Source: Thermohalobaculum xanthum
GTDB taxonomy: Bacteria > Pseudomonadota > Alphaproteobacteria > Rhodobacterales > Rhodobacteraceae
NCBI RefSeq assembly: GCF_016623495.1
Contig: NZ_JAEHHL010000002.1
Span: forward strand, 433,150 to 497,149
Direction of reading: 5' to 3'
DNA: 64,000 bases
In this document: positions 1-8,592 of the stretch, in pieces
Numbering within the stretch: position 1 is the stretch's first letter
How the letters are laid out: each line of letters starts with the position of its first letter
Notes under the pieces: model-generated
Seen by the model: only the letters and a program-made list of their open reading frames with translations
What the model was told of the DNA's origin: nothing
Databases searched by the model: none
Translations under genes and position numbers: made by a program

Positions 1-1
1 A

Positions 2-520
2 ATGGCGCTCAGCCCGGTGTCGCTGCATGCCGGAGAATTGAGCGCACGGGATTTCAGCTTTCCCGGGATCGACGGCGGCATGGTCTCCCTGTCGGAATTC
101 GCGGGACGGCCGGTGCTGGTCGTGAACACGGCCTCGCGCTGCGGCTTCACCTACCAGTATGACGGCTTGCAGGCCCTCTACGACAGATACCGCGACCGCG
201 GGCTCGTCGTTCTCGGCGTGCCGTCGGACGATTTCGGCGGGCAGGAACTCGATACCGAGGCCGCGGTCAAGGAGTTCTGCAGCGTCAACTTCTCGATCGA
301 CTTCCCGATGACGGCGATCACCGCGGTACGGGGGCCGGGCGCGCATCCCTTCTATGTCTGGGCGCGCGGCGAACTCGGCGCCGAGCAGGCGCCGAGCTGG
401 AATTTCCACAAGTATCTTGTCGGTCCCGACGGGGCGCTGGTCGGCGCCTTCTCCACCCGCACCGAACCCGACGACCCGCAACTGCTTGCCGCCATCGAGA
501 AGCTGCTGCCGCAGGGCTGA
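2..520 (+). CDS. Glutathione peroxidase family protein, N-terminus probably cut by the window edge
   Basis: A thiol peroxidase of the glutathione peroxidase family, which reduces peroxides using a catalytic Cys. The motif NTASRCGFT carries Cys rather than selenocysteine, FGGQE supplies the family Gln, and SWNF supplies the Trp and Asn of the active-site tetrad. The first possible ATG lies at base 2, but the preceding residues (LSPVSLHA, then GELSARDF) look like the tail of a signal peptide, as in periplasmic members of the family. The true start may therefore lie upstream of the window. It is convergent with the photolyase gene that follows. The family assignment is firm; the start and location are inferred. 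Confidence 0.85.
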   Translation: MALSPVSLHAGELSARDFSFPGIDGGMVSLSEFAGRPVLVVNTASRCGFTYQYDGLQALYDRYRDRGLVVLGVPSDDFGGQELDTEAAVKEFCSVNFSIDFPMTAITAVRGPGAHPFYVWARGELGAEQAPSWNFHKYLVGPDGALVGAFSTRTEPDDPQLLAAIEKLLPQG

Positions 521-593
521 CGGCGCTCGGCCGACGGCGGGCGTGCCCGGTGCGTGACGCCTTCGCCGGATCGTTCCCCGAGGCAGGCGCGCG

Positions 594-2108
594 TCAGGCA
601 ATCCGCTTGCGCAGGGACTCGGCGGCGCCGCGGATGTCGCGCAGCTCACCATCATCCTTGCGCGACAGGTTGGCCATCTGCATCGCCATGCGCCGATTGC
701 CGCGAAAGCGCGCTTCGTGCCGGGCGAGGAAATCCCAGTAGAGCGTCGTGAACGGGCATGCCTTTGGGCCGGTCGCGATGCGCGGATCGTAGCGACATCC
801 GCCGCAGCAGTCCGACATGCGCGAAATATAGGCGCCGGACGCGGCGTAGGGTTTGGTCCCGACGATGCCACCGTCGCCATGCTGGCTCATGCCGAGGACG
901 TTGGGCAGGCTGACCCAGTCGATGGCGTCGAGATAGAGTTCCATGTGCCATTCATGAACGCGATAGGGATGCGCACCCCACAGCATTGCGAACAGTCCCA
1001 TCACCATCAGCCGCTGGATGTGATGGGCATATCCCTCCTCGAGAAGCTGGGTCAGGCCATCGGCCAGGCAGGCCATAACGGTGTCGCCCGTCCAGAAGAA
1101 ACCCGGCAAGTCGGCGTCGGCACCCAGCGCGTTCAGCCCCGCATAACCGGGCATCTCGGCCCAATAGACGCCGCGAACGAACTCGCGCCAGCCGAGGATC
1201 TGGCGCACGAACCCCTCGACGGCGTTGAGGGGCGCATGCCCGTTCGCCCAGGCCGAGATCGCAGCGGCGCAGACTTCCCTGGGATCCACCAGCTTGAGAT
1301 TGAGCGCGGTCGAAAGGCGCGAATGCCACAGCGTCGAGTGGCCGGTCGCGATCGCGTCCTGGTGATCGCCGAAACGCGGCAGGCGGTGGTCGATGAAATC
1401 GCGCAGATGCGCGAGGGCCGCGCGGCGTGTGACCGGCTCGGCGAACCCTTCGGTCGAGCCGGGCGCATCCGGGAATAGCCGCTCGACCATCCGCATCACC
1501 TTGCGCGTGATCTCGTCGGGTTCGGAGTGCGGCCGTCCGGGCGTGAAGCCCGGGCCGTCGCGTCCAAATGGCTTGCGATTGTCGGCATCGAAGTTCCAGC
1601 GCCCGCCGGCAGGCGCGTCGCCATCCATCAGCCAGCCGGTCTTCTTGCGCATGGCGCGGTAGAAATCCTCGAGGATGAAGCGCCGGCGCCCTTCGCGCAG
1701 ATCGGAGAACTCGGCCGGCGTGCTGAGGAAGTGATGATCGGGGTGCACCACCAGCCCGGGAAACCGGTCGCGGAGGGCATCGCGAACACGCATGTCGCCG
1801 GGGAGCGTGACATGATGCTCGTCTGCCGGATGGCGCGCTGCACCCTCGGCCAGCGTGGCCGCAGGATCCTCTCCGTCGATCGCGTGATAACGCACGGTAA
1901 AGCCGCGGGCCCGAAGCTCATCCGCGAAATGGCGCATCGCGGCGAAGAAAAGAACAAGGCGTTTCTTGTGCTGACGCAGGTAGGTGGCTTCCTCGCGCGC
2001 CTCGGTCATCACGACCGCGTCGCGCTCGGGATCGAGGCGATCCAGAGCATTAGCCCGGATGTCCAGCTGGTCACCGAGGACGAGCAGGAGGCGCCTTGCG
2101 CGCGTCAT
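594..2108 (-). CDS. phrB: Fe-S bacterial cryptochrome/(6-4) photolyase (PhrB/CryB type)
   Basis: A flavoprotein of the FeS-BCP class. Members such as Agrobacterium PhrB repair (6-4) photoproducts with light, carrying FAD, a lumazine antenna and a 4Fe-4S cluster. The 504-residue length fits. Cys347, Cys435, Cys438 and Cys451 sit at a constant offset of three from the four cluster ligands of PhrB (350, 438, 441, 454). The Rossmann-like antenna domain covers roughly residues 1-140 and the helical FAD domain the rest (GWREFVRG, HEWHMELYLDA). Its ATG overlaps the stop of the DUF2256 gene by four bases (ATGA), so the two are probably coupled. It could instead act as a photoreceptor, as described for Rhodobacter CryB. 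Confidence 0.93.
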   Translation of the reverse strand: MTRARRLLLVLGDQLDIRANALDRLDPERDAVVMTEAREEATYLRQHKKRLVLFFAAMRHFADELRARGFTVRYHAIDGEDPAATLAEGAARHPADEHHVTLPGDMRVRDALRDRFPGLVVHPDHHFLSTPAEFSDLREGRRRFILEDFYRAMRKKTGWLMDGDAPAGGRWNFDADNRKPFGRDGPGFTPGRPHSEPDEITRKVMRMVERLFPDAPGSTEGFAEPVTRRAALAHLRDFIDHRLPRFGDHQDAIATGHSTLWHSRLSTALNLKLVDPREVCAAAISAWANGHAPLNAVEGFVRQILGWREFVRGVYWAEMPGYAGLNALGADADLPGFFWTGDTVMACLADGLTQLLEEGYAHHIQRLMVMGLFAMLWGAHPYRVHEWHMELYLDAIDWVSLPNVLGMSQHGDGGIVGTKPYAASGAYISRMSDCCGGCRYDPRIATGPKACPFTTLYWDFLARHEARFRGNRRMAMQMANLSRKDDGELRDIRGAAESLRKRIA

Positions 2109-2254
2109 GCCCGTCTCCGCGCCGAACGGCAGCGATCCGAGCAGTGCCGGACGGCGTCCCAGTCACGCGCCCATTTCCGCCGCCAGACAAAGGGACGGCC
2201 ACAGATCGCGCAGGTTTTCGCGGGCAGGTCGGATTTCTTTCGCATCCGTGGCAT
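2105..2254 (-). CDS. DUF2256 small zinc-finger-like protein
   Basis: A 49-residue basic protein with a CxxC pair (KTCAICGRPF) and a second pair (HCSDRC), the layout of a small zinc-binding knuckle. DUF2256 proteins are repeatedly found beside cryptochrome/photolyase genes, and here it lies between two of them. Its stop overlaps the ATG of the Fe-S photolyase by four bases. Two in-frame Met codons lie near the N-terminus (MPRM); the first was chosen, and the second would shorten the protein by three residues. No function is established; a role in flavin or metal supply to the photolyase is a guess from context. Confidence 0.85.
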   Translation of the reverse strand: MPRMRKKSDLPAKTCAICGRPFVWRRKWARDWDAVRHCSDRCRSARRRA

Positions 2255-2309
2255 CGCGTCTCCTTGTGCCGCACACGCGTCCCACGTTGGCCGCGCATGC
2301 TGTTGCCGG

Positions 2310-3830
2310 TCAGAAGTCGAAGCTCTGCTGGCTGTCCGCCTTGCGCGCGGGTCGCCTGGGTCGCGTCGTGCCTCTCGTCGGGCGGCGGGAGGCGTGGCGC
2401 GCCAGCACGGCTTGCTTCGCCTCGGCGAAGCCTTGCTCGCGGCGTCGCGCATGGACCCGATCCCGCGCCATGCGCGCGGCAGCCACGTGATCGACGAGGG
2501 GCGCGGGGTAGTCGCGCCCGATGCGGCAGCCCCATTCGGCCTGCTGGGCGGGCGTCATCTTCCAAGGCTCGTGGATCAAGGGGGCCGGGACGCGTGAGAG
2601 TTGCGGGAGCCAACGCCGGAGAAACACGTCCTTCGGGTCCTGATCATGGGACTGCTTCACCGGATTGTAGACCCTGAGCGTGTTGATCCCTGTCGTGCCG
2701 GACTGCATCTGGCACTGGCTCCAGTGGATGCCGGGCTCGAAGTCGGTGAAGAGCTGTGCGAGCCCCGGCCCGAACCGGCGCCAGTCGAGCCAGAGATGAT
2801 AGGCCGCGACGGACACCAGCATCGCGCGCATCCTGAAATTGAGCCAGCCCGTCGCCCTGAGGGCGCGCATGCAGGCATCGACCATCGGCAAGCCCGTTTC
2901 GCCAGAAAGCCAGGCGCGCAGCCTCTGCTCGTCGTGCTCGCCCTCGCGCAAACCCTCGTAGAGCGGATGCATGCAGCGCGTCTCGATGGCCGGCTCGTCT
3001 TCAAGCTTCTGCATGAAATGGCAGCGCCAATGGAGACGGGCCGTGAAACTGTCGATCGACGCGCGCTGGGCGCGATCAATACAATCAGCACGCGCCGTGC
3101 GCGCCCTTTGCCAGATCTCGCGCGTCGAGAGCGTGCCCCAGGCCAGATGGGGGCTGAGCCTGGAACAGGCGTCGAAGGCCGTGACCGGGGATGACATCTC
3201 TCGCCTGTAGTGACGCCCCCGGGTGCCGAGAAAGCTTGCGAGAAGCGCGCGACCGGCCTCTGGCGAGGCGAGCGCGTCGTCGCATGGATCGGGTTCGAGG
3301 CACAGGTCCGCCGCATCCGGCAGAGGTTCCGACGCAAGCCCGTGCGGCGCCAGGGCGGTCGGCCGGTCGATCAGCGGGCGCGCCATCGCCGCGTCCCAGC
3401 GCGCGGCCCACCCGTCGCGCGTTCGCAGCTTGCGGATGACGCCACCGGCCTGAAACTCGTGCCAGACTACATCTGCGCCGCGCGCCCAGGCGGCAACCCG
3501 GAGATCGCGATCGTAGGTCCAGCGGTCGCCCGTCTCCTGGTGCGACCAAAGGCTGAACGGGCCGAGCGCGCGACGCAGGCTCTCGAGCACGTCGACGGCA
3601 TCGCCAGTTCGGACCACGAGAGGCGCGCCGAGATGCCCGAGTTCCTCCGCAAGGGCCGACACGGCGCCGGCGACAAAACGCCACTGCCGCGCCGAGGCAA
3701 CTCGTTGCTGCCAGAGCCGGGGTTCGACGATGTATAGGGGAATGACGGGACCCGCCTGCGCCGCACGCGCCAGCGGCTCGTGATCGTCGACCCGAAGGTC
3801 GCGCTTGAACCAGACGATCCCGAGCGCCAT
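2310..3830 (-). CDS. Cryptochrome/deoxyribodipyrimidine photolyase family protein
   Basis: A 506-residue photolyase-family flavoprotein. The N-terminal antenna domain begins with the typical [11 protein letters not shown]. The C-terminal FAD domain has [27 protein letters not shown] and the stretch [17 protein letters not shown]. The family repairs pyrimidine dimers with blue light, or senses light. The subclass is uncertain: the FAD-site loop differs from the classical E. coli PhrB form. The C-terminus has a basic, Pro-rich tail ending QQSFDF. It is the first gene of a leftward set with DUF2256 and the Fe-S photolyase, starting 55 bases upstream of the DUF2256 start. Confidence 0.88.
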   Translation of the reverse strand: MALGIVWFKRDLRVDDHEPLARAAQAGPVIPLYIVEPRLWQQRVASARQWRFVAGAVSALAEELGHLGAPLVVRTGDAVDVLESLRRALGPFSLWSHQETGDRWTYDRDLRVAAWARGADVVWHEFQAGGVIRKLRTRDGWAARWDAAMARPLIDRPTALAPHGLASEPLPDAADLCLEPDPCDDALASPEAGRALLASFLGTRGRHYRREMSSPVTAFDACSRLSPHLAWGTLSTREIWQRARTARADCIDRAQRASIDSFTARLHWRCHFMQKLEDEPAIETRCMHPLYEGLREGEHDEQRLRAWLSGETGLPMVDACMRALRATGWLNFRMRAMLVSVAAYHLWLDWRRFGPGLAQLFTDFEPGIHWSQCQMQSGTTGINTLRVYNPVKQSHDQDPKDVFLRRWLPQLSRVPAPLIHEPWKMTPAQQAEWGCRIGRDYPAPLVDHVAAARMARDRVHARRREQGFAEAKQAVLARHASRRPTRGTTRPRRPARKADSQQSFDF

Positions 3831-3883
3831 GACACTCCCTCCGCGGACCCGCCAGATGGGCCGCAGAGGGTAGAAGTCAAGCC

Positions 3884-3904
3884 GGGCGCGACCAGCGCGC
3901 GCCC
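3884..3904 (-). terminator. Hairpin after the DUF1476 gene
   Basis: A perfect 7-bp stem (GGGCGCG/CGCGCCC) with a 7-base loop lies just past the DUF1476 stop in its direction of transcription. There is no T run after it, so it is a weak terminator or a transcript-stabilising hairpin. Confidence 0.35.
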
Positions 3905-3911
3905 GCGGATA

Positions 3912-4241
3912 TCAGTTGCCGGCCTCGGACATGACCTGGGCCTTGGCCTCGACCCGCAGGTCCGACATGCGCTTGCGCAGTTCGGCTTCGGTCACCGCGA
4001 CGCCCTTGGCATCGAGGTCGGCCTTGACCTTCACGTACACATCCTCGTCGCCCGCTTCCTTGAGATCCGCGATCACGACCGACTTCGCGTAGGCCTCGGC
4101 GTCGGCACCGGTCAGCCCAAGCTTCTCGGCGGCCCAGATGCCAAGCAGCTTGTTGCGCCTGGCCTCGGCCTTGAACTGCATCTCGGCGTCGTGGGCGTAC
4201 TTGTTCTCGAACGCCTTCTCGCGGTCGTCGAATGTCGTCAT
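3912..4241 (-). CDS. DUF1476 protein, ATP synthase inhibitor subunit zeta
   Basis: A 109-residue helical protein matching the alphaproteobacterial DUF1476 family, whose Paracoccus member is the zeta inhibitor of F1-ATPase that blocks wasteful ATP hydrolysis. The start [20 protein letters not shown] is highly typical: the charged N-terminus is the inhibitory part and the C-terminal helices bind F1. Single gene, divergent from purC, with its own promoter candidate. The ATP12 assembly factor for the same enzyme lies near the other end of the window. Confidence 0.92.
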   Translation of the reverse strand: MTTFDDREKAFENKYAHDAEMQFKAEARRNKLLGIWAAEKLGLTGADAEAYAKSVVIADLKEAGDEDVYVKVKADLDAKGVAVTEAELRKRMSDLRVEAKAQVMSEAGN

Positions 4242-4296
4242 CGCTGGCCTCTTCTGTTCCCACGCCACGGATTCGGGCGCCTTCAACTCACAGTGG

Positions 4297-4325
4297 ATAT
4301 AGGGAATTCGATCGTGTCGAGGCAA
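4297..4325 (-). promoter_or_regulatory. Candidate sigma-70 promoter for the DUF1476 gene
   Basis: Read leftward, TTGCCT (-35) and CTATAT (-10) are separated by exactly 17 bases, placing the transcript start about 50 bases before the DUF1476 ATG. Assigned by eye from the consensus only. Confidence 0.45.
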
Positions 4326-4341
4326 TGCGGCACTGGCACCC

Positions 4342-4370
4342 TTGTGGAAAGACGCATGCGCGCATATAGA
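4342..4370 (+). promoter_or_regulatory. Candidate sigma-70 promoter for purC
   Basis: TTGTGG (-35) and TATAGA (-10) with a 17-base spacer, about 65 bases before the purC ATG. The -10 is close to consensus for a GC-rich genome. It sits just beyond the divergent DUF1476 promoter, giving a compact two-way control region. Confidence 0.5.
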
Positions 4371-4436
4371 GACGCGGCGCGCGCCGAGGGGAGCCTTCGG
4401 GGCGCAGTCCGCTTTTCGCGAAACCCGGAGATAGCC

Positions 4437-5198
4437 ATGGCGCGGCGCAGGATGGTCTACGAAGGCAAGGCCAAGATCCTCTATGAGGGACCGGAGCCGG
4501 GCACGCTGATTCAGTACTTCAAGGACGACGCCACGGCGTTCAACGCGCAGAAGCATGACGTGATCGATGGCAAGGGCGTGCTGAACAACCGCATCTCCGA
4601 GCACATCATGACGGCGCTGACCTCGATCGGCGTGCCGAACCACTTCATCCGCCGCATCAACATGCGCGAGCAGCTGATCCGCGCTTGCGAGATCATCCCG
4701 CTCGAGGTCGTCGTGCGCAACGTCGCGGCAGGCTCGCTGTCCAAGCGTCTCGGGATCGAGGAGGGAACCCCCCTGCCCCGTCCGATCATCGAGTTCTATT
4801 ACAAGGACGACGCGCTCGGCGATCCGATGGTGACCGAGGAGCATATCGTCGCGTTCAACTGGGCAAGCCAGCAGGACATCGACGACATCATCTCGCTTGC
4901 GCTGCGGGTCAACGACTTCCTGTCGGGCCTGTTCACCGGGGTCGGGATCCGGCTCGTCGACTTCAAGATCGAGTGCGGCCGCATCTGGGACGGCGATTAC
5001 CAGCGCATCATCGTGGCCGACGAGATCAGCCCCGATTCGTGCCGGCTGTGGGATATCAAGACCGGCCAGAAGCTCGACAAGGACGTGTTCCGCCGCGACC
5101 TCGGTTCGCTGGCCGATGCCTACACGGAGGTCGCGCGGCGCCTCGGCATCCTGCCCGAAGGCGGCAATGGCAAGCGGGGCCCCAAGCTCGTCCACTGA
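4437..5198 (+). CDS. purC: Phosphoribosylaminoimidazole-succinocarboxamide synthase
   Basis: SAICAR synthetase, the step of de novo purine synthesis that joins aspartate to CAIR using ATP. The 253-residue protein has the short bacterial length and the typical start [16 protein letters not shown]. Family signatures are seen in [22 protein letters not shown] and the catalytic stretch [10 protein letters not shown] followed by [16 protein letters not shown]. The ATG at 4437 was chosen over longer readings because the protein begins exactly as in homologues. Its TGA shares a base with the ATG of the next gene (TGATG), so the DUF3592 genes are likely co-translated. Confidence 0.97.
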   Translation: MARRRMVYEGKAKILYEGPEPGTLIQYFKDDATAFNAQKHDVIDGKGVLNNRISEHIMTALTSIGVPNHFIRRINMREQLIRACEIIPLEVVVRNVAAGSLSKRLGIEEGTPLPRPIIEFYYKDDALGDPMVTEEHIVAFNWASQQDIDDIISLALRVNDFLSGLFTGVGIRLVDFKIECGRIWDGDYQRIIVADEISPDSCRLWDIKTGQKLDKDVFRRDLGSLADAYTEVARRLGILPEGGNGKRGPKLVH

Positions 5199-5716
5199 TG
5201 GCGGGCCGGCCGAAACCGCCTCCGTACCGGCCCGATCTTCCCCTTTGGGTGCGGGCGGTCGCGCTGTTCGTCCCTGTCGCCTTCCTCGCGCTCGGCCTCG
5301 CACTCGCGGCCGAGACGATGGCCTTCCTTGGTGACAGCACCCGGACGATCGGACTGATCACCTCGGTCCGGCTCGAGCAGGACACCCGGCGCGGAAATGA
5401 CGGGTTCAGCGAGACCGTCACGACCGAATGGCCAACCGTGCGCTATGCCGGGCCCGACGGCGCCTGGCGCGAGAACGAGGTGGCGATCGCGCTGGGCTTC
5501 GGCGCGCAGGCCGAGGGCGAGCGCGTCTGGGTGCGCTATGACGACGCGAGGCCGGACATCGTGCGGCTCGACCGCGGCTTCTGGGATCACTGGCTGGGGC
5601 CCATCGCGTTCAGCCTGGTCGGTGGCGGCGCGACGCTGGGCCTGTTGTGGCTGTTTCGCGTTCTCGAACGGGTGAACCGCACGCGATTCCGCGTCGAGCA
5701 CGGAGTGGATCCCTGA
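5198..5716 (+). CDS. DUF3592-type membrane protein
   Basis: A 172-residue protein with a membrane segment near residues 18-40, a central soluble beta-rich part (residues about 45-125, containing the phrase VRYDDARPDIVRLDRG), and a second membrane segment near 130-155. This two-helix sandwich is the DUF3592 layout. The function is unknown. It is coupled to purC upstream and to a second, similar gene downstream by TGATG overlaps, so the three form one transcription unit. No purine role should be assumed from co-transcription alone. Confidence 0.7.
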   Translation: MAGRPKPPPYRPDLPLWVRAVALFVPVAFLALGLALAAETMAFLGDSTRTIGLITSVRLEQDTRRGNDGFSETVTTEWPTVRYAGPDGAWRENEVAIALGFGAQAEGERVWVRYDDARPDIVRLDRGFWDHWLGPIAFSLVGGGATLGLLWLFRVLERVNRTRFRVEHGVDP

Positions 5717-6123
5717 TGAGCGGGCTTGTCGAGCGGTTCGGCGAGGGCCCCGTGGCGCTGGTGCTGCTGGCCCTCGCAATTGTTAGCTTCTTGCAGCCGA
5801 TCCTGGCCTGGGTTGCCCGCGGACGGTGGCCGCGGGTTCAGGCGCGGGTCGTGGACGTCCCGACGCGGCGCTCGCTTGCTTCGGGAAAGTGGTCGGTTGC
5901 CATCGCATTCACGGCGCCCGACGGCTCGAACATCGAGACCCACGTGCCCGTCAACATCGCGCGCCATCCGCTGAAGCGCGGTGACTTCATCGAGATCATG
6001 CATCACCCGCACACCCCCACGCGCACCGCCCTCACGAAGTTCGAGGGTGCGAGCGCGGGGTTCGGGGTCGCCGCGCTCTGCCTGATCGGCGCAGTCGCGT
6101 TGCTTCGGGGCTCGGCCGAATAG
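5716..6123 (+). CDS. Second DUF3592-like membrane protein
   Basis: A 135-residue protein with an N-terminal membrane helix (residues about 12-33), a central soluble domain (VQARVVDVPTRRS and IAFTAPDGSNIETHVPV, with an RGDFIEIMHHP loop) and a C-terminal helix near 112-130. The plan repeats that of the preceding gene in shortened form, which suggests the two are paralogues or subunits of one membrane assembly. Overlaps the previous stop by one base (TGATG). Function unknown. Confidence 0.65.
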   Translation: MSGLVERFGEGPVALVLLALAIVSFLQPILAWVARGRWPRVQARVVDVPTRRSLASGKWSVAIAFTAPDGSNIETHVPVNIARHPLKRGDFIEIMHHPHTPTRTALTKFEGASAGFGVAALCLIGAVALLRGSAE

Positions 6124-6311
6124 GCCGGAGCGCAAACGGCGGCGTATCAACGGGTCGCCGGGGCTGGGCTTCCGTAGTTTCCGCATCCGGAAGAACGCGC
6201 ATTGCGGCGAGCGCGTCGTGCCACGTCGGCGAGAAGGCGGGAGGGCCACCTTGGCATCCACGCCCGAGGACCCATATGGGCGATGAGGCATGAACGGACC
6301 GGGACGAGCGG

Positions 6312-6995
6312 ATGCACCCCCTGCTGCGCAGGATCGACGGCTACTGCGAGAGGGTGGGCGAGGCGTTCTGGGCCGAGCCCCTGAACGCAGTCACGAATAT
6401 CTCGTTCATTCTCGCCGGGGTGGCGGCGATCATGCTCGCGCGCAGGCTCGACAGGCTCGACGGCGCGGTGATGTTCCTCACCGCAAACGCCATCGTGGTG
6501 GGGATCGGGTCTTTCCTGTTCCACACCTACGCCACCGTCTGGGCGGCGATGGCCGATACCGGGCCGATCCTCGTGTTCATCCTCGCCTATTTCGCGATCG
6601 CCATGAACCGCTTCGTCGGACTGTCATGGCGCCAGTCGGCCTTGGTGACGGCGGGCTTTCTCGTCGGCATGTTTGCGCTCTCGGGGGTCCTGCGCGTGCT
6701 GCTGCACGACATCGTCGGGGGCACGCAGAGCTACTTCCCCGCGCTGATCGCGCTCGGCGGCGTCGGCGCCTGGCTGGCCGCGCGCGGCCATCCCGCCGGG
6801 CGGGGGCTTATGACCGCTGCCGGCGTTTTCGCGGTCTCTCTGACCTTCCGCGCGCTCGACAAGCCGGTCTGCTCGCTCTGGCCGGTTGGCACACATTTCC
6901 TGTGGCACTTGCTCAACGGCTTGCTCTTGTGGCTGCTGATCCTGACGCTGATCCGCCACGGCAGGGCGCCACTGAGGGCGCCTGCCCCGGCGTGA
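6312..6995 (+). CDS. Ceramidase-domain (CREST superfamily) integral membrane protein
   Basis: A 227-residue, seven-helix membrane protein. Conserved polar residues fit the alkaline ceramidase/CREST hydrolase pattern: AEPLNAVTNISF in helix 1, GSFLFHTYA in the third segment, a following Asp (MADTGP), and HFLWHLLNG near the C-terminus. In this superfamily the Ser, Asp and three His bind a metal and hydrolyse amide or ester bonds in lipids. The true substrate here is unknown. It stands alone between the DUF3592 pair and purS. Confidence 0.8.
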   Translation: MHPLLRRIDGYCERVGEAFWAEPLNAVTNISFILAGVAAIMLARRLDRLDGAVMFLTANAIVVGIGSFLFHTYATVWAAMADTGPILVFILAYFAIAMNRFVGLSWRQSALVTAGFLVGMFALSGVLRVLLHDIVGGTQSYFPALIALGGVGAWLAARGHPAGRGLMTAAGVFAVSLTFRALDKPVCSLWPVGTHFLWHLLNGLLLWLLILTLIRHGRAPLRAPAPA

Positions 6996-7083
6996 ACGCC
7001 GCGGCCGCGTTGCCACCCTTGCCCCGCTTTGCCCTCGCGGGTATGGAGAGGCCGAACAGCCTTACCCGCGAGAGGTGCGCCCG

Positions 7084-7326
7084 ATGAAAGCCCGCGTCTT
7101 CGTCACCCTCAAGACCGGCGTCCTCGACCCGCAGGGCGAGGCGATCCGCCACGCGCTCGGCTCGCTGGGCTTCGGCGGTGTCGAGAGTGTCCGCCAAGGC
7201 AAGGTGATCGAGATCGAACTGGCTGAAACCGATCCCGCGCGGGCCGAGGCCGAGGTGGCGCGGATGGCCGAGAAGCTGCTCGCGAACACCGTGATCGAGA
7301 ACTATCGCGTCGAAATGGTGGGATGA
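7084..7326 (+). CDS. purS: Phosphoribosylformylglycinamidine synthase subunit PurS
   Basis: The small 80-residue subunit that bridges PurL and PurQ in the split FGAM synthase used by bacteria lacking the large single-chain enzyme. The motifs VTLKTGVLDPQG, GSLGFGGVESVRQGK and NTVIENYRVE are typical. The ATG at 7084 was taken rather than the one nine bases upstream because MKARVFVTLK matches the family start. A small membrane protein gene begins one base after the stop. Confidence 0.96.
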   Translation: MKARVFVTLKTGVLDPQGEAIRHALGSLGFGGVESVRQGKVIEIELAETDPARAEAEVARMAEKLLANTVIENYRVEMVG

Positions 7327-7327
7327 C

Positions 7328-7447
7328 GTGAGCGGCGACGGCGACAGGCGCCACCTTAGAGCGCGCAACTGGTTGGTCGCCAAGATCGCTGTCGCTTTCC
7401 TCATCCCGCCGCTAGCCGCTGCTGCCTACGTCATCTTCGCTATGTGA
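7328..7447 (+). CDS. Small single-helix membrane protein between purS and purQ
   Basis: A 39-residue reading frame with a GTG start one base after the purS stop and ending 10 bases before the purQ ATG. The first half is polar and basic ([14 protein letters not shown]), the second a single hydrophobic helix ([22 protein letters not shown]). Small membrane proteins at this spot accompany FGAM synthase genes in related Rhodobacterales. The tight spacing and classical positive-inside layout support a real gene. The function is unknown; tethering the enzyme to the membrane is speculation. Confidence 0.6.
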   Translation: MSGDGDRRHLRARNWLVAKIAVAFLIPPLAAAAYVIFAM

Positions 7448-7457
7448 GGGGATGCCC

Positions 7458-8159
7458 ATGAAATCCGCCGTGATCGTCTTTCCCGGCTCGAACTGCGACC
7501 GCGATCTGGCCGTCGCGCTTGGCGCCGCCGCCGGTCGCCCGGCGAGCATGGTCTGGCACAAGGACGCGGCGCTGCCTCCGGGCCTCGACGTGGTCGCGAT
7601 CCCCGGTGGTTTCTCCTTCGGCGACTATCTTCGCTGCGGCGCGATCGCCGCGCGCTCGCCAATCATGCGGGCCGTCGTCGACTTCGCCCACCGGGGCGGG
7701 ATCGTGCTGGGCATCTGCAACGGCTTCCAGATCCTGATCGAGGCCGGGCTGCTGCCGGGCGCGCTGATGCGAAACCAGACGCTCAAATTCGTCTGCCGCG
7801 ATGTTCACCTGTCGGTCGAGACACTGCAGAGCCCCTTCACGTCGGCCTTCGGCAACCAGCGAGTGATCCGCGTGCCGGTGGCCCATCACGACGGCGCCTA
7901 TATCGCGGACTACGCGCTCGCAGCCCGTCTCGAGGCGGAGGACCGCATCGCGTTCCGCTATGTCGACGCCGACGGCGATGCGACCGAGGCCGCCAATCCC
8001 AATGGCTCGGTCGGGAACATCGCCGGCGTGCTGAGCGACAATCGCCGCATCCTGGGGATGATGCCGCATCCCGAGCGACTGGCGGATCCGCAACTCGGCG
8101 GAACGGACGGCGCGCCAATGTTCCGCAGCCTCGTCGAGGCGGTGGCGGAGGTCGCCTGA
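7458..8159 (+). CDS. purQ: Phosphoribosylformylglycinamidine synthase subunit PurQ
   Basis: The glutaminase subunit of FGAM synthase, releasing ammonia from glutamine for PurL. The class I amidotransferase triad is visible: nucleophilic Cys in GICNGFQIL (about residue 89), and His and Glu in MMPHPER near the C-terminus. The oxyanion region [14 protein letters not shown] is also present. The ATG at 7458 ([14 protein letters not shown]) was chosen over one six bases earlier because it matches the family start. The stop overlaps the next gene by one base (TGATG). Confidence 0.96.
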   Translation: MKSAVIVFPGSNCDRDLAVALGAAAGRPASMVWHKDAALPPGLDVVAIPGGFSFGDYLRCGAIAARSPIMRAVVDFAHRGGIVLGICNGFQILIEAGLLPGALMRNQTLKFVCRDVHLSVETLQSPFTSAFGNQRVIRVPVAHHDGAYIADYALAARLEAEDRIAFRYVDADGDATEAANPNGSVGNIAGVLSDNRRILGMMPHPERLADPQLGGTDGAPMFRSLVEAVAEVA

Positions 8160-8563
8160 TGCGCCGCGCGTCGCCGATCCTGATGCTCGCGCTTTGCGCC
8201 TGCGCGCAGAGCGTGCCGCCTTCGGATTCCGGCTACCGCCAGCCCGCGGCACCGAACGAGACCTACCGCGCGGTGGTCCTCCAGGCCGACTACGCCCAGG
8301 TCCGCGACGGCCTCGAGCTTGTCGGCGCGAGTTGCTGGCTCGACGCTGAGCTGCAGGCCGCGAACATGCTGGTCGACCGGCGGACCGGGGATGTCAGCTT
8401 CTTCACCGACGACGCAAAAATCCTGACAGCCGACATCGTCCCGATTCGCGTCAATGTCATCGAAGTGCGCCTGATCGGCGAGGCAATCGCCGAGCCGGGC
8501 CGCTACGAGCGCATGAAATCGAGCCTGACCCGCACCGTCGCCTCGGGCGCCGCCGCCTGCTGA
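8159..8563 (+). CDS. Probable lipoprotein or exported protein of unknown function, between purQ and purL
   Basis: A 134-residue protein beginning [18 protein letters not shown], a short basic and hydrophobic signal followed by Cys residues that could serve as a lipobox (LALC or LCAC). The rest is soluble, with one internal Cys ([10 protein letters not shown]) and a C-terminal Cys. I do not recognise the family. It is coupled to purQ by TGATG and precedes purL by 29 bases, so it travels with FGAM synthase without an obvious link to it. Confidence 0.65.
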   Translation: MRRASPILMLALCACAQSVPPSDSGYRQPAAPNETYRAVVLQADYAQVRDGLELVGASCWLDAELQAANMLVDRRTGDVSFFTDDAKILTADIVPIRVNVIEVRLIGEAIAEPGRYERMKSSLTRTVASGAAAC

Positions 8564-8592
8564 CCCCCCGATCCTCCGCCACAAGGCCCGCC

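Noticed and set aside
2..520. Selenocysteine-containing glutathione peroxidase
   Set aside because: The active-site codon is a normal Cys codon; no in-frame TGA is present there.
3912..5303. A 463-residue leftward frame covering purC and DUF1476
   Set aside because: Only its last 109 residues are real (DUF1476); the rest is antisense to purC.
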